Counted from the stretch's first letter, positions 18,570 through 29,730 are shown. The stretch is 64,000 nt of DNA from Aquabacterium parvum (GCF_001447195.1 NZ_LFRI01000084.1:62001-126000), one strand, 5' to 3'. Notes: a model not told the origin generated them from the sequence alone. Made by a program: numbers and translations.

Positions 18570-20462
18570 GGATCCGGCATCACCACTGGTGAAGCCGGTG
18601 AGCCGCCCCTGATCGTGCACCTTCGGACCAAGCGGCTGCACCTCCACTGGCTCTTCGACCGGTGCGATCTCGGCAGAGCCTTCCAGAGCGAGGTTCGGCT
18701 GGATCTGGTGAATGAATCGGCGGGAGCGGTCGTACGGGAAGACGTCGTGCACGTAGCCAGCCTGGATGCGCTCCTTGCGCTCTTGCCAGAATCCGGGGTC
18801 CAGCAAATCCGCGTGGTGCTGCATGAAGATGTGCCTGACGCGCGGATCGCCCAGCAGGAATGGCCCAAAAGTCTCCGGGAACACATCGTGCGGGCCGACC
18901 GAGTACCAGATCTCGCCTGACATCTCTTCCTCTTCGTTGCGCGGCTCGGGCACCTTGCGGAAGTTGCAGTCGGTGACGTACTCGATCTCGTCGTAGTCGT
19001 AGAACACGACCTTGCCGTTGCGCGTGACGCCGAAGTTCTTCCACAGCATGTCGCCAGGGAAGATGTTGGCAGCCACCAGGTCCTTCAAAGCATTGCCGTA
19101 CTCGATGACGGCATGCTCGAGCGACTCGCCTTCGGCTTCCTGGATGTAGATGTTGAGCGGCACCATGCGGCGCTCGATGTAGAGGTGCTTGAGGATCAGC
19201 ACCTGGCCGTCCTCGTCTTCTTCCATCACGCTGGGCGCGAACTTCTTGAGCTCTTCGATCAACTCGTCGTCGAAGCGATTGCGCGGGAAGGCCACGTTGG
19301 TGAACTCCAGCGAGTCGGCCATGCGCCCCACGCGGTCGTGGTGTTTCACGAGCAGGTACTTGCTCATGATGCCTTCGCGGGTGGTTTCCTTCTGCGGAGG
19401 GAAGTAGTCCTTGATGACCTTGAAGACGAAGGGGTAGGACGGCAGGTCGAACACCAGCATCACCATGCCCTTGATACCCGGCGCGATGCGGAACTTGTCG
19501 CTGGAGTGGCGCAGGTGGAAGAGGAAGTCGCGGTAGAACAGGTTCTTGCCGTGCTTTTGCAGACCGATGGCGCTGTACAGCTCCCCACGGGGCTTGCGCG
19601 GCATCAGCGTGCGCAGGAACTGCACGTAGGCCGATGGCACCGGCATGTAGACCATGAAGTAGGCGCGCGCGAAGCTGAACAATGCCAGCAGGTCGTCTTC
19701 GCCGAAGAGCGCCGCATCGATGTAGAGGCGGCTCTTGGAGTTATGCAGGATGGGGATGGCAAATGGCAGGCTGCGGAAACCGTTGACCACCTTGCCCACG
19801 ATGTAGGCCCCCTTGTTGCGGAAGAACAGGGAGTTGAGGACCTGAATCTGGAAATTGGTGCGCAGGCGCACGGAGCCAACCTGCTCAAGCAAGGCCTCGT
19901 AGACGAAGCCGATGTCTCGGTCTAGGTCGTCGAAAGCGAGTTCGAGCTCATAGCTCTCGACGATGGTCTTGAGCATCTGGCGCAGGTTTTCGCGCGTGGG
20001 GTAGTAAGCGCGGAAGGTGCCGCCAGTGCCCTCGTCTTCGTCGTCGATGTACTCGGTGGACACCGCTGGTCGCACGAAGATGAAGTCGTTGCGGTAGTAC
20101 TTGCGGTGCAGGATCTTGATGGTGACCGAGTTGAAGAAGGTCTCGGCCAGCTCCGGTTGCTTGTGACCGGTCAGCAGACCGATGTAGAACAGCTTGATCT
20201 GGTGCCAGACCTCCATGGGCAAGGTGCTGGCGCCAAAGTCCTGCTCCAGCCGCTCGACCGACTCCTCCACACGCAGGTCGTAGAACTCGATGCGAACGCG
20301 CTGCGCGGTTTGCTGCCCGTGCCAGTCGGCCTCCTCGAAACGCTTCTTGGCCTGGGCCGTGGTCTCGGAGAAGATCTTGTAGTGGCGATCGAAGCCATCC
20401 AGCAGGGCGCGAGCGATCTCGAAGACCCGGGAGTCGGTGAGTTGTTGCGGGAACATCGTCAT
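18561..20462 (-). CDS. aceK: Isocitrate dehydrogenase kinase/phosphatase
   Basis: AceK reversibly phosphorylates isocitrate dehydrogenase, steering carbon between the TCA cycle and the glyoxylate shunt. The 633-residue sequence is of family length and carries the characteristic regulatory N-terminal half and the kinase-like C-terminal half with [16 protein letters not shown] and the [10 protein letters not shown] motif (metal/ATP-binding Asp residues). In this window it stands apart from aceA/aceB and follows a carbonic anhydrase gene with a one-base overlap (TGATG), so the two may be co-translated. A second ATG two codons later is an equally good start. Confidence 0.96.
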   Translation of the reverse strand: MTMFPQQLTDSRVFEIARALLDGFDRHYKIFSETTAQAKKRFEEADWHGQQTAQRVRIEFYDLRVEESVERLEQDFGASTLPMEVWHQIKLFYIGLLTGHKQPELAETFFNSVTIKILHRKYYRNDFIFVRPAVSTEYIDDEDEGTGGTFRAYYPTRENLRQMLKTIVESYELELAFDDLDRDIGFVYEALLEQVGSVRLRTNFQIQVLNSLFFRNKGAYIVGKVVNGFRSLPFAIPILHNSKSRLYIDAALFGEDDLLALFSFARAYFMVYMPVPSAYVQFLRTLMPRKPRGELYSAIGLQKHGKNLFYRDFLFHLRHSSDKFRIAPGIKGMVMLVFDLPSYPFVFKVIKDYFPPQKETTREGIMSKYLLVKHHDRVGRMADSLEFTNVAFPRNRFDDELIEELKKFAPSVMEEDEDGQVLILKHLYIERRMVPLNIYIQEAEGESLEHAVIEYGNALKDLVAANIFPGDMLWKNFGVTRNGKVVFYDYDEIEYVTDCNFRKVPEPRNEEEEMSGEIWYSVGPHDVFPETFGPFLLGDPRVRHIFMQHHADLLDPGFWQERKERIQAGYVHDVFPYDRSRRFIHQIQPNLALEGSAEIAPVEEPVEVQPLGPKVHDQGRLTGFTSGDAGSGD

Positions 20463-21160
20463 CAGCGTGACTCGGTGGGGGTGGCAGGTACGATCTGCGT
20501 GTGGCGTTGCTGCAGGCTGGACAGTGCTTTATCAAACACGGCCTGCACCTGATCTGAGGATGCAACGGTCATGCGCAAATCGTTGATCAGACCATTATGC
20601 AAGCCGTATACCCAGCCATGGATGACCACCTCCTGTCCTCGCTGCCAGGCGTCCTGCACCACGGTGGTTTCACAAACGTTTCGGCATTGCGCCAGCACGT
20701 TGAGCTCACACAGGGCGTTGAGCCTCGCTGGCCCATCCGGCACAGTTTGCAGCCACTCCTGGTGTGAGTTGCGAACATCTTTGACGTGGCGCAACCAGTT
20801 GTCGGCCAAACCAATGCGGATGTCGTTCATGGCGGCGTTGACGCCGCTGCAGCCATAGTGACCCACGACCATGATGTGCTTGACCTTGAGCGAGTCGATG
20901 GCGAACTCCATCACCGACAGGCAGTTGAGGTCGGTGTGCACGACCACGTTGGCCACGTTGCGGTGCACGAACAGCTCGCCTGGCAGCAAGCCACAGATTT
21001 CGTTGGCCGGCACGCGGCTGTCGCTGCAGCCAATCCAGAGGTATTGAGGCGACTGCTGCTTCTGCAGGCGGCTGAAAAAACCCGGGGTGCGCTGCTCGAT
21101 GTCTCGGGCCCAGGCACGGTTGCTGTCGAAAAGATGGGGAAGGGAATGCTGATCGCTCAT
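20462..21160 (-). CDS. can: Beta-class carbonic anhydrase
   Basis: The 232-residue enzyme has the beta-carbonic anhydrase zinc ligands Cys45, His101 and Cys104, and the Asp47-Arg49 dyad (GCSDSR; GHYGCSG). It interconverts CO2 and bicarbonate. The start at ATG 21160 ([14 protein letters not shown]) matches the Can/CynT-type N terminus. The gene is divergent from an MBL-fold hydrolase with 67 bases between starts and overlaps aceK by one base. Co-location with aceK is suggestive, since bicarbonate feeds anaplerotic carboxylation, but that link is inference. Confidence 0.95.
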   Translation of the reverse strand: MSDQHSLPHLFDSNRAWARDIEQRTPGFFSRLQKQQSPQYLWIGCSDSRVPANEICGLLPGELFVHRNVANVVVHTDLNCLSVMEFAIDSLKVKHIMVVGHYGCSGVNAAMNDIRIGLADNWLRHVKDVRNSHQEWLQTVPDGPARLNALCELNVLAQCRNVCETTVVQDAWQRGQEVVIHGWVYGLHNGLINDLRMTVASSDQVQAVFDKALSSLQQRHTQIVPATPTESR

Positions 21161-21227
21161 GACCCGCAGTGTAGACAAGCCTGCGGGTGAGGCAAGCTGA
21201 CCGCGACGCCGGGGCACAATCGACCGA

Positions 21228-22316
21228 ATGAGCCTGAGCAACCACCTGCCCCCGACTGACGCCCCGATCGCCTACCCCTGGGGCGACACCCTGCCGCCAA
21301 CAGGCGAGCTGATGACGCTTCGCCCGGGACTGCAATGGCTGCGCATGCCCCTGCCCTTCGCGCTCAACCACATCAACCTGTGGGTGCTGGACGATGCGGT
21401 GCCCGGACAATCGGGCTGGATGGTGGTGGACGCGGGCATCGCCTCCGAGCCGATCCGCCAGGCTTGGCAGGCGCTGTGGCAAGGCCCGCTGGCCAGCGCT
21501 CCTCTGCGGCGCATGCTGGTGACCCACATGCACCCCGACCACGTGGGCAATGCGGACTGGTTGATCGAGCAGTTCAGCGCACCAGGCCAGCCCGCGCGCC
21601 TTTGGATGAGCGCCACCGATCACCTGGCAGCCTTGCAGGCTTGCGAGGCCACCTCCTCCCAAGGCGGAGAGCGCGCGGCCATCTTTTTTGCCAGCCACGG
21701 CCTGCACCGCGCAGAAGATCTCGCCAAGATCCGGGAGCGCAACGGCTACTACCGCGCCCTGGTGCCCAAGGTGCCGCGTGCGCACCACCGGTTGATCAAC
21801 GGCATGCAGATCGACATCGGGGATCGGCGCTGGCGATGCATAGCCGGATACGGACACAGCCCGGAGCACATCGCGTTGCACAGCGAGCGCGATGGGTTGC
21901 TGATTTCGGGCGACATGCTGCTGCCATCGATTTCAACCAACATCAGCGTCTACGAGATGGAGCCCGAGGGCGACCCACTGGGCTTGTTCCTCGACTCGAT
22001 CAAAGAGATGCTGGCGCTGCCTGCCGACACCCTGGCATTGCCCTCACACGGGCGCCCTTTCACGGGCATCCATGCGCGCATCCGTCAGCTTGAGCGGCAC
22101 CACGAGGACCGCCTGGCAGAGGTGATGCAAGCCTGCACGCAAGCCCCCTCCTCGGCTGCAGACATGTTGCCGGTGCTGTTCAAACGCCCACTCGATCTGC
22201 ACCAGACCACCTTCGCCATGGGCGAGGCAATCGCTCACCTCAACCACCTGTGGCACCGAGGGGAGCTCAGCCGAAAACAGGACCAGGCGGGCGTCTGGCG
22301 CTTTGCAGCGCGCTGA
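21228..22316 (+). CDS. MBL-fold metallohydrolase
   Basis: A 362-residue metallo-beta-lactamase-fold protein with the dinuclear metal motif HMHPDH (ligands His100, His102, Asp104, His105), a later GYGHSPEH and the SGDMLLPSIS segment, plus a C-terminal winged-helix-like region. Proteins of this layout are annotated as hydrolases, often in the glyoxalase-II-like or LACTB2-like group; the substrate cannot be read here. CACAAT at 21215-21220 ends eight bases before the ATG, so the transcript could be leaderless if this is the -10. It converges on the YgjP-like gene, 42 bases away. Confidence 0.88.
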   Translation: MSLSNHLPPTDAPIAYPWGDTLPPTGELMTLRPGLQWLRMPLPFALNHINLWVLDDAVPGQSGWMVVDAGIASEPIRQAWQALWQGPLASAPLRRMLVTHMHPDHVGNADWLIEQFSAPGQPARLWMSATDHLAALQACEATSSQGGERAAIFFASHGLHRAEDLAKIRERNGYYRALVPKVPRAHHRLINGMQIDIGDRRWRCIAGYGHSPEHIALHSERDGLLISGDMLLPSISTNISVYEMEPEGDPLGLFLDSIKEMLALPADTLALPSHGRPFTGIHARIRQLERHHEDRLAEVMQACTQAPSSAADMLPVLFKRPLDLHQTTFAMGEAIAHLNHLWHRGELSRKQDQAGVWRFAAR

Positions 22317-22358
22317 AGCAGCGCACGCACGGGCGCACAGCCCGGCGGCCCGGCTCGA

Positions 22359-23267
22359 TCACTCGGGTATGACCACCCGACGCAGGTGATCGCGTGCGGG
22401 CTCGTACTCCGGCAGGATGGAGCGCACCACATCCCAGAAAGCGGGGCTGTGATTCATCTCGCGCAGGTGGGCCAGCTCGTGCGCCACGACGTAGTCGATG
22501 ATGTCCAGGCTGAAGTGCATCAGCCGCCAGTGCAGGCGGATGGAGCCGTCGGCGCTGGCGCTGCCCCAGCGCGTGCGCGCAGACGACAGGCTCACACGCT
22601 TGACGACCACACCCAGCTTGCGAGCGTAGTGCTCCGCGCGTTCGGCAAACAGCATCCGGGCTTCACGCTGCAGCCACGCCTCGGCGGCATCGCGGATCTG
22701 CGTGCCCACCGCATCGTGAGGCAGGCCCAATCTGAGCGTGTGGCGGCAGGGCGCGGCATCGAGCGACGCGGGCTGAAAGCGCGCCCCGGTTTGCGTCGGA
22801 TCGAGGATGACGGTGACCGGCTCACCCATGAAGGGCAGTTGGCAGCCGGCTCTCCAGTCGATCTGCGCCGACACCTGGCGGCGTGCGCGCTCCCGTTGGT
22901 CAACCAGCTTGTTGCAGATCCAGCGCTCTTTGGCACGCAAGGCGACCTCGATGTCCGCCCAGGACACCCAGCTGGGTGCCCGCACAGACAAGCCCTCGTC
23001 GCTGACGACCATGCCAATGCTGCGCCGCTGCACTCGGGTGCATTCATAACCCACCAGGGCTTTGCCCAGGCGAATTTCACGCACCGCGCGAGGGTGGCGA
23101 AACACCGGCAAGCTGCCAAGCAGGGCCGCCTCTGGCACGCTGGCGCGGGCTTCGGCACAGTGGTTGGCGGCCTGGTGGCCCAATCGGTCTGAGTCGCCTG
23201 CGAGCCCCTCGGCGGGCGCCTCGTCATCCCAGAGCTGCAACTGCTGCGCAGCGGGCATCGAACTCAA
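22359..23267 (-). CDS. YgjP-like M48-type metallopeptidase (DUF45)
   Basis: The 302-residue protein carries the zinc peptidase motif HELAH (263-267) with a third ligand His273 in MNHSPAFW, the signature of the YgjP/SprT-like DUF45 family. The N-terminal 60 residues are variable. The start taken is a TTG overlapping the gmhB stop (TTGA); an ATG three codons later is equally possible. It is the last gene of glyQ-glyS-gmhB. Members are thought to be intracellular metallopeptidases, with poorly known substrates. Confidence 0.88.
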   Translation of the reverse strand: MSSMPAAQQLQLWDDEAPAEGLAGDSDRLGHQAANHCAEARASVPEAALLGSLPVFRHPRAVREIRLGKALVGYECTRVQRRSIGMVVSDEGLSVRAPSWVSWADIEVALRAKERWICNKLVDQRERARRQVSAQIDWRAGCQLPFMGEPVTVILDPTQTGARFQPASLDAAPCRHTLRLGLPHDAVGTQIRDAAEAWLQREARMLFAERAEHYARKLGVVVKRVSLSSARTRWGSASADGSIRLHWRLMHFSLDIIDYVVAHELAHLREMNHSPAFWDVVRSILPEYEPARDHLRRVVIPE

Positions 23268-23902
23268 GTCAACTCTCCCATGTGGGTGGCCACGGGCGCA
23301 TCGTCTCCGTGGGCACGCCGGTCTCGCAGGACGATGAAGTCGGCGAAAGCAGACAGATCAGGGTGGATCGTCAGGTCAGGCACCCGGCGACGCAAATCTT
23401 GCAGTTCCGCCTCGCTCATGGTGGCAGCCTGGCCGGTGCGAACCAGGTGAGGCTCGCAGCCCACAGACTGGGCAGCCAGCACATCACGAGGCAGATCACC
23501 GACCATGGGCACGCCAGCCAGGTCACAACCAAAACGCTGGCCGATCATTTGAAACAGCCCTGGCGAAGGCTTGCGGCAAGTGCAATGGTCTTCAGGGGTG
23601 TGCGGACAGAAGAACACCGCTTCCACCCGCCCGCCCACGCGCGCCAGCATGTGGTTCATCTTGGCGTGCATGGCATTGAGCGAGACCATGTCGAACAGGC
23701 CCCGACCGATGCCGGACTGGTTGGTGGCCACGACCACATGCCAGCCTGCGTGATTCAGGCGGGCGATGGCCTCCAGGGCCCCAGGCAGGGGCACCCACTC
23801 GTCGGCGGACTTGATGTAGTCCTCGCGCTCATGGTTGATGGTGCCATCGCGGTCAACGATGACCAGCTTGATGGCCTCACCAGGGTGGGGACGAGACAGC
23901 AT
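23264..23902 (-). CDS. gmhB: GmhB-type D,D-heptose 1,7-bisphosphate phosphatase
   Basis: A HAD-superfamily phosphatase of 212 residues with the catalytic DRDGT (Asp17, Asp19), a TNQSGIGRG motif and the CPHTPEDHCTCRKP zinc loop that separates GmhB from other HAD enzymes, followed by MVGDLPRD. GmhB removes the 7-phosphate in ADP-heptose synthesis for the lipopolysaccharide inner core. It starts nine bases after glyS. The C-terminal 25 residues after the HAD core are lineage-specific. Confidence 0.93.
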   Translation of the reverse strand: MLSRPHPGEAIKLVIVDRDGTINHEREDYIKSADEWVPLPGALEAIARLNHAGWHVVVATNQSGIGRGLFDMVSLNAMHAKMNHMLARVGGRVEAVFFCPHTPEDHCTCRKPSPGLFQMIGQRFGCDLAGVPMVGDLPRDVLAAQSVGCEPHLVRTGQAATMSEAELQDLRRRVPDLTIHPDLSAFADFIVLRDRRAHGDDAPVATHMGELT

Positions 23903-23911
23903 GTGTGTGGA

Positions 23912-26092
23912 TCAGGCAGCCAGTCGGGACAGGTCGGCAACTTGGTTCATCGCAGCATGCAGGGTGGCCAGCAGGCCCAGGCGGTTGGCTTTCAGGGCGG
24001 GGTCCTCGGCGTTGACCATGACCCCGTCGAAGAAAGCGTCCACCGGGGCCTTGAGGGCCGCCAGCGCTTGCAGGGACCCAGTGTAGTCGCCTTGCTCAAA
24101 AGCCGCTTGGGCTTTCGGAGCCACGGCTTGCAGGGCTTCGTACAGGGCGCCTTCTGCAGCCTCCTTGAACAGCACGGCGTCGACCTTGGCCTCGACGTCG
24201 CCTTCCACCTTTTTCAGGATGTTGCTGACTCGCTTGTTGGCCGCGGCCAGCGAAGCGGCCTCGGGCAGCGCAACGAACGCACGCACAGCAGCCAGGCGGC
24301 GCGGCACGTCGCCCAGGCGGGCTGGCTGAAGGGCCAGCACGGCGTCGACCTCCTGGGCACTGTAGCCCTGCTCGCGCAGGGACACGGCCAGGCGGTCGGC
24401 GAAGAAGCCCAGCAGGGCTTCGGTCGGCTTGTTGATCAGCTCGCCAAACGGGGCGGCGGCTGCGTCGAACAGCTCGGGCAGCGACAGCGGCAGGTTCTTC
24501 TCGATGAGCAGGCGGATCACGCCCAGCGCGTGGCGGCGCAGCGCAAACGGGTCCTTGTCGCCGGTGGGCAACTGGCCGATGCCGAACAGGCCCACCAGGG
24601 TCTCGAGCTTGTCGGCCAGGGCCAACACGGTGCCGGTGTGGTTGCGCGGCAGGCTGTCACCCGCGAAGCGCGGCTTGTAGTGGTCTTCGATGGCGATGGC
24701 CACGCCGTCGCGCAGGCCTTCGTGGCGGGCGTAATAGCCACCCATGATGCCTTGCAGCTCGGGGAACTCGCCGACCATGTCGGTCAGCAGGTCGGTCTTG
24801 GCCAGCAACGCGGCTTCCTGGGCCTTGCTGTCGAGCACCTTGAAGTGGTCCTGGTCGTCGACCGAGAACGGAACGGTGTGCAGGCTGAGCTGGTTGACCA
24901 CGGCGTGGGCGATGGCGCGCACGCGCTCGGCGCGCTCGCCCTGGGTGCCCAGCTTGCCGTGGTAAACGACCTTGGCCAGGCCCGGCACACGCGATGCCAG
25001 CGTCTTCTTGCGGTCCTGGTCGAAGAAGAACTTGGCATCGGCCAGGCGCGGGCGCACCACGCGCTCGTTGCCTTCGATGATCGCGCTCGGGTCGGACGGA
25101 TGGATGTTGCTGACCACCAGGAACTGGTGGGTCAGCTTGCCGTCGGCGTCGAGCAGCGGGAAGTACTTCTGGTTGGCCTTCATCGTGAGGATGAGGCACT
25201 CCTGCGGCACGGCCAGGAAGGCTTCTTCGAAGCGACCGATCAGCACATTGGGGCGCTCGACCAGCGCGGTGACCTCGTCGAGCAGGGCCTCGTCTTCAAT
25301 CGGCTTGAGGTGGTTGCCGGCGCGGCCCGCGGCCGACTTCAGTTGCGAGGCGATTTCGGCACGGCGCTCGGTGAAGCTGGCGATCACGGAGCCTTCGTCG
25401 CGCAGTTGTGCGGCGTAGCTGTCGGCGTCGCGCAGCACCACGGGCGAGACCTTGGCCTCGAAGCGGTGACCATGGGTTTCGCGTGCGGCCTTCAGCCCCA
25501 AGGTCTGCACCGGCACAACCTGGTCGCCATGCAGGGCCACCAGGCCATGCGCAGGGCGAACGAAGTTCACGCTGGTCCAGCCTGGCTGGAAGCCGGCGCC
25601 ATCGCCTTGCTCCAGCTGGTAGGTCATGACCTTGGGGATCGGCAGCTTGGCCAGCGATTCATCGAGCGCTTTTTGCAGACCTTCGGTCAGCGAAGCACCG
25701 GCCTTGACCGTGTCGAGGAACAGGGCCTCGGCCTTGCCATCGGGTTGGCGCTTGAGCGAAGGCACGACCTCGACGCCCAGGCCGAGTGAAGCCAGTTTCT
25801 TGAGCAGCGCGGGCGTGGCCTGACCGCTGGCGTCGAGGCCCACGGTCACGGGCATGAGCTTGTGCTGCACGGGCTGGTCGGCGGCCTTGCCGACCACACC
25901 CGTCACGTGAACAGCCAGGCGGCGCGGCGAGGCGTAGGGCGTGACGGCGGCATCGGCCGAGGCCAGGCCCTGAGCCTTGAGGCCATCGGCCAGCACGGAG
26001 GCGAAGGACTCGCCCAGTTTCTTGAGTGCCTTCGGGGGCAGCTCTTCGACGAAGAGTTCAACCAGCAGGTTGGCGGTGCGGGTGTCGGACAT
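23912..26092 (-). CDS. glyS: Glycyl-tRNA synthetase beta subunit
   Basis: The 726-residue beta subunit of the tetrameric (alpha2beta2) glycyl-tRNA synthetase opens with LLVELFVEELPPKALKKL, which is diagnostic. It holds the tRNA-binding and HD-like domains and a C-terminal anticodon-binding domain. It starts three bases after glyQ and depends on that subunit for catalysis. Length matches the E. coli protein (689) with modest insertions. Confidence 0.97.
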   Translation of the reverse strand: MSDTRTANLLVELFVEELPPKALKKLGESFASVLADGLKAQGLASADAAVTPYASPRRLAVHVTGVVGKAADQPVQHKLMPVTVGLDASGQATPALLKKLASLGLGVEVVPSLKRQPDGKAEALFLDTVKAGASLTEGLQKALDESLAKLPIPKVMTYQLEQGDGAGFQPGWTSVNFVRPAHGLVALHGDQVVPVQTLGLKAARETHGHRFEAKVSPVVLRDADSYAAQLRDEGSVIASFTERRAEIASQLKSAAGRAGNHLKPIEDEALLDEVTALVERPNVLIGRFEEAFLAVPQECLILTMKANQKYFPLLDADGKLTHQFLVVSNIHPSDPSAIIEGNERVVRPRLADAKFFFDQDRKKTLASRVPGLAKVVYHGKLGTQGERAERVRAIAHAVVNQLSLHTVPFSVDDQDHFKVLDSKAQEAALLAKTDLLTDMVGEFPELQGIMGGYYARHEGLRDGVAIAIEDHYKPRFAGDSLPRNHTGTVLALADKLETLVGLFGIGQLPTGDKDPFALRRHALGVIRLLIEKNLPLSLPELFDAAAAPFGELINKPTEALLGFFADRLAVSLREQGYSAQEVDAVLALQPARLGDVPRRLAAVRAFVALPEAASLAAANKRVSNILKKVEGDVEAKVDAVLFKEAAEGALYEALQAVAPKAQAAFEQGDYTGSLQALAALKAPVDAFFDGVMVNAEDPALKANRLGLLATLHAAMNQVADLSRLAA

Positions 26093-26095
26093 GCT

Positions 26096-27031
26096 TTAAG
26101 CCGCCTTCTTGTTGTTCAGTTGCTCGATGACCTCGTCGGCCCAGGCCTTTGGGGCCATCGGGAAGCCCAGGCGGGCACGGCTGTCGAGGTAGGCCGCGGC
26201 CACGCTGCGCGCCAGGTTGCGGATGCGGCCGATGTAGGCGGCGCGCTCGGTCACCGAGATGGCACCACGCGCGTCCAGCAGGTTGAAGGTGTGCGCGGCC
26301 TTGAGCACCTGCTCGTAAGCCGGCAGGGCCAGCTGCTGCGTCATCAGGTACTGGGCCTGCGTTTCGTAATTGGTGAACGCACCCAGCAGGAACTCGACGT
26401 TGCTGTGCTCGAAGTTGTAGGTCGACTGCTCGACCTCGTTCTGGTGGAACACGTCGCCGTACTTCACGACGTTGCCAGCCGGGTCCTTGGAATAGACCAG
26501 GTCGTACACGCTTTCCACGCCCTGCAGGTACATGGCCAGGCGCTCCAGACCATAGGTGATCTCGCCGGTGATGGGCTTGCAATCGATGCCGCCGACCTGC
26601 TGGAAGTAGGTGAACTGCGTCACCTCCATGCCGTTGAGCCAGACCTCCCAGCCCAGGCCCCAGGCGCCCAGTGTGGGGTTCTCCCAGTCGTCTTCGACGA
26701 AGCGGATGTCGTTTTTCTTGAGGTCAAAGCCCAGGGCTTCGAGCGAGCCCAGGTAGAGCTCCAGGATGTTGGCCGGTGCGGGCTTGAGCACCACCTGGTA
26801 CTGGTAGTAGTGCTGCAGGCGGTTGGGGTTCTCGCCATAGCGGCCGTCTTTCGGGCGACGGCTGGGCTGCACGTAGGCGGCCTTCCAGGGCTCCGGGCCC
26901 AGGGCGCGCAGGAAGGTGGCGGTGTGACTGGTGCCGGCGCCCACTTCCATGTCGTACGGTTGCAGCAGCGCGCAGCCCTGGGCGTCCCAGTAGCTTTGCA
27001 AACGGAGGATGAGTTGCTGGAAGGTCAGCAT
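26096..27031 (-). CDS. glyQ: Glycyl-tRNA synthetase alpha subunit
   Basis: The catalytic alpha subunit (311 residues) starts at ATG 27031 ([20 protein letters not shown]), matching the family N terminus. It includes the class II motif 2 region ([19 protein letters not shown]) and [10 protein letters not shown]. An in-frame extension up to 27193 runs into non-homologous sequence and is rejected. The gene is 169 bases downstream of lnt, so the glyQS pair may have its own promoter in that gap. Confidence 0.97.
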   Translation of the reverse strand: MLTFQQLILRLQSYWDAQGCALLQPYDMEVGAGTSHTATFLRALGPEPWKAAYVQPSRRPKDGRYGENPNRLQHYYQYQVVLKPAPANILELYLGSLEALGFDLKKNDIRFVEDDWENPTLGAWGLGWEVWLNGMEVTQFTYFQQVGGIDCKPITGEITYGLERLAMYLQGVESVYDLVYSKDPAGNVVKYGDVFHQNEVEQSTYNFEHSNVEFLLGAFTNYETQAQYLMTQQLALPAYEQVLKAAHTFNLLDARGAISVTERAAYIGRIRNLARSVAAAYLDSRARLGFPMAPKAWADEVIEQLNNKKAA

Positions 27032-27200
27032 GTTGAAACCTTGTGGGCTGCACGCCCAGGCATGACCTGCGCAAGCAACCAGTGTGGGGATGACGCAAAC
27101 CGCGCCCATGACTTGGGCAGCGCGAACGCGAAAAGCCAAACCCCCGATTCTAGTGAAGAAGATCGTTGGCGCCGCGCACTCGGTGCGCGCCACATTGCAC

Positions 27201-28787
27201 TCAGGGGCGGCAACGCAGGGCGGGCCACGCCCGCCACACCACCACCAGCAAACCCAACACCACGAGCGGCCAAAGCCCCGCCCGGCCCGCCCATGCGGCG
27301 TATGGCGTCACGCCGGCTTGCCCCTGCACTTCGGCCAACAGCACGCCACGCGTCTGCCCTGGCATGCGTTGCACGACGCGTCCCAGGTGATCGATGACAA
27401 CGGTCGCCCCCGTGTTGGTCGATCGAATGGTCGGGACCTGGAATTCCAGCGAGCGCATGCGCGCGATCTGCAGGTGCTGATGGATGGCCACCGTGTCACC
27501 GAACCAGGCCAGGTTGCTCACGTTGGCGAGCATCGTCGGGGCAGTTTCCGCGTGCACGAAACGACTCGCAAGCTCCTCGCCAAACAAGTCCTCGTAGCAG
27601 ATGTTGGGGCCAACGCGCTGCCCCTTGACCACGAAGGATGGTGCCGAGAGCGGGCCGCGAGAAAAGTCCCCCAGAGGCATGTTCATCATGTTGACGAACC
27701 AGCGAAAGCCCAGCGGGATGAATTCACCAAATGGCACCAGGTGGTGCTTGTCGTAGCGATATGGCTGAGCCAGCTCCGGCGACAGCCCCACCACCGAGTT
27801 GGTGTAGCCCGATTCCAGGCTGCCCAGCGGCATCCCGATCAGCGCTGCGCGCCCTTGGCCTGACCCGAACATCGCACGCAGGCCATCCCAGTAGCCCTCG
27901 GGCAATTGCTCCGGCAGCAGCGGGATCGCCGTTTCGGGCGCCACCACCAGGTCGGCTTGCACCTGCTGCAACTGCTGCCCATGCCAGACCAGCATGTTGC
28001 CGAGCATCCGGGCATCGAACTTTTCGTCCTGGGCGACATTGCTCTGCAGCAACGCGACTTTCAAGGGTTGCCCATGCGGGTGGGTGTGTGGCGCAGGCGA
28101 CCAGGCGGCCAGCCCGATGCTCAAGCCCAGCAAGGGCAAGGGCATCAGCCAGCGGGCCTTCGTGTGCCGGGGCGTGCCAAATGCGCCCAGAGCGGCCAAC
28201 GCCACCAACGTGGCCCAGATGCAGCCCAAGCCGTAGACACCCACCCAGGGCGCCAGAAGGGCCCAGGGCGTGTCGATCAAGGCATAGCCACTGGCCCCCC
28301 AGGGAAAGCCGGTGAATATCAGCGCCCGCGCCAACTCGGCCAGCAGCCAAAGCCCGCCGAACAGCGTCGCATCGCGCCAGGGCGAGCCGCACCGAAAACG
28401 TTGCCACACGGCCCCGGCAAGTGCCATGTAGCCCGACAGCGCCAGGCAAAGCAGGGCCACCGCCAGCGCCGACAACCAGGCAGGCAGGCCACCAAAGTGG
28501 TGGAGGCTGACGAACATCCAACCCGTCGCGCCCACCAGCCAGACACTCGCGTGCAGCCAGGCCACCAACGCCGCTGCGCGCACCTTCGTTTGCCCGGCCA
28601 GCAGGCACACCAGCCAAGCCGCTGCAGCCGTTTGAAGCACCGCCGGCAAGGCCGCATGCAAGCCAGCCACCCACGGCGACAAGGCCAGGGCTTGGAGCCC
28701 ACCCGAGAGCAGGGCCAGCCACCAGCGAGACGCCGTCAACCGATCGCGCGCCTGCCCGAAAAAGACCGAACCCGCCACCTCAGGCAT
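27201..28787 (-). CDS. lnt: Apolipoprotein N-acyltransferase
   Basis: Lnt adds the third acyl chain to lipoproteins such as the BamB, BamD and PilF/PilW types encoded here. The 528-residue protein has several hydrophobic helices in the first 220 residues, then a nitrilase-like periplasmic domain with a catalytic Glu (VVAPETAIP), a Lys in the middle and the nucleophile Cys in [10 protein letters not shown] final membrane helix lies near the C terminus. The start at ATG 28787 overlaps corC by eight bases; the corC-lnt pair is a standard proteobacterial arrangement. Confidence 0.96.
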   Translation of the reverse strand: MPEVAGSVFFGQARDRLTASRWWLALLSGGLQALALSPWVAGLHAALPAVLQTAAAAWLVCLLAGQTKVRAAALVAWLHASVWLVGATGWMFVSLHHFGGLPAWLSALAVALLCLALSGYMALAGAVWQRFRCGSPWRDATLFGGLWLLAELARALIFTGFPWGASGYALIDTPWALLAPWVGVYGLGCIWATLVALAALGAFGTPRHTKARWLMPLPLLGLSIGLAAWSPAPHTHPHGQPLKVALLQSNVAQDEKFDARMLGNMLVWHGQQLQQVQADLVVAPETAIPLLPEQLPEGYWDGLRAMFGSGQGRAALIGMPLGSLESGYTNSVVGLSPELAQPYRYDKHHLVPFGEFIPLGFRWFVNMMNMPLGDFSRGPLSAPSFVVKGQRVGPNICYEDLFGEELASRFVHAETAPTMLANVSNLAWFGDTVAIHQHLQIARMRSLEFQVPTIRSTNTGATVVIDHLGRVVQRMPGQTRGVLLAEVQGQAGVTPYAAWAGRAGLWPLVVLGLLVVVWRAWPALRCRP

Positions 28788-29670
28788 GCTCGGCCGCATC
28801 GGCCGGCCCGGAGACAGGCGTCACCTTGAACCAACGCACGGAACCACCACGGGCCAGCATCACCGAGAAGCGCAAGCCACCCAGCTCGACCACCTCGCCT
28901 CGGCGAGGCACCCGCCCCAACTCATGCGCCACCAGGCCGCCAATCGTGTCGAAATCGTCCTGGGACAACTGTGCCTGGAAGGCCTCGTTCACATCGGCGA
29001 TGAGCGCATCGCCCGCCACCCGCTGGCTGCCATCGGCCAGCGTGAAGATGCTCGACTCGCCGTCGTCGTCGTCGAACTCATCTTCGATCTCGCCGACGAT
29101 CTCCTCGAGCACGTCTTCGATGGTGATGAGACCGGCCGTCTTGCCGAACTCGTCGATGACGATGGCCAGGTGGCTGCGGTTGGAGCGAAATTCACGCAGC
29201 AACTCGTTGAGCCCCTTGGATTCGGGCACGAAGTAAGGCGCCCGCAGCAGCGTGCGCAGGTTCAAGTCCGGCGAGCGCTGCAACTTGAGCAGGTCTTTGG
29301 CCATCAGCAGGCCGATGATGTTGTCGCGGCTGTCCTGGTAGACCGGGAAGCGAGAATGACCCGTGTCGATGACGGACGCCAGCAGCTCCTCGTACGGCGC
29401 GTCGATGTCGAGCATGTCCATGCGACGCACGGCCACCATGACGTCGCCAGCCGTCATGCCAGCCATGCGGATCACGCCCTCGAGCATGACCCGGGACTCG
29501 GGCTCGATCAGCTCGCGGTGCTCGGCTTCGGCCAGGGTGCGGATGAGTTCAGCCGTGGAGTCCGGTCCTGGCGAGATGAACTCGACGAGGCGGACAAACA
29601 GGCTGCGGGGGTCCCGCGCAAGGGGACGCCGGTCGACCCGAGGCGGTCGACTAGGGGAAGGTTCGGACAC
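28780..29670 (-). CDS. corC: CorC-like CBS-domain protein
   Basis: CorC/YbeX-type proteins carry two CBS domains (about residues 75-190) and a CorC_HlyC domain at the C terminus (GGLVAHELGRVPRRGEVV). They are linked to magnesium and cobalt efflux and, in E. coli, to ribosome-related phenotypes. The 296-residue call uses GTG 29670 (VSEPSPSRPPRVDRR). The frame stays open far upstream, but that part lies antisense to the cobW gene and is rejected. No Shine-Dalgarno is obvious, so the exact start is uncertain. Confidence 0.92.
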   Translation of the reverse strand: MSEPSPSRPPRVDRRPLARDPRSLFVRLVEFISPGPDSTAELIRTLAEAEHRELIEPESRVMLEGVIRMAGMTAGDVMVAVRRMDMLDIDAPYEELLASVIDTGHSRFPVYQDSRDNIIGLLMAKDLLKLQRSPDLNLRTLLRAPYFVPESKGLNELLREFRSNRSHLAIVIDEFGKTAGLITIEDVLEEIVGEIEDEFDDDDGESSIFTLADGSQRVAGDALIADVNEAFQAQLSQDDFDTIGGLVAHELGRVPRRGEVVELGGLRFSVMLARGGSVRWFKVTPVSGPADAAEHA

Positions 29671-29730
29671 GGCAGGGGTGTCGTGGTTGGGATGCCGCAA
29701 GAATAACCCATCGACACCGGGCGGCGTCAG

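Noticed and set aside
23282-25789. An 835-codon plus-strand open frame
   Set aside because: It is antisense to gmhB and glyS, whose proteins are clearly recognised. Its His/Gln/Leu/Gly-rich composition is what antisense of GC-rich genes yields.
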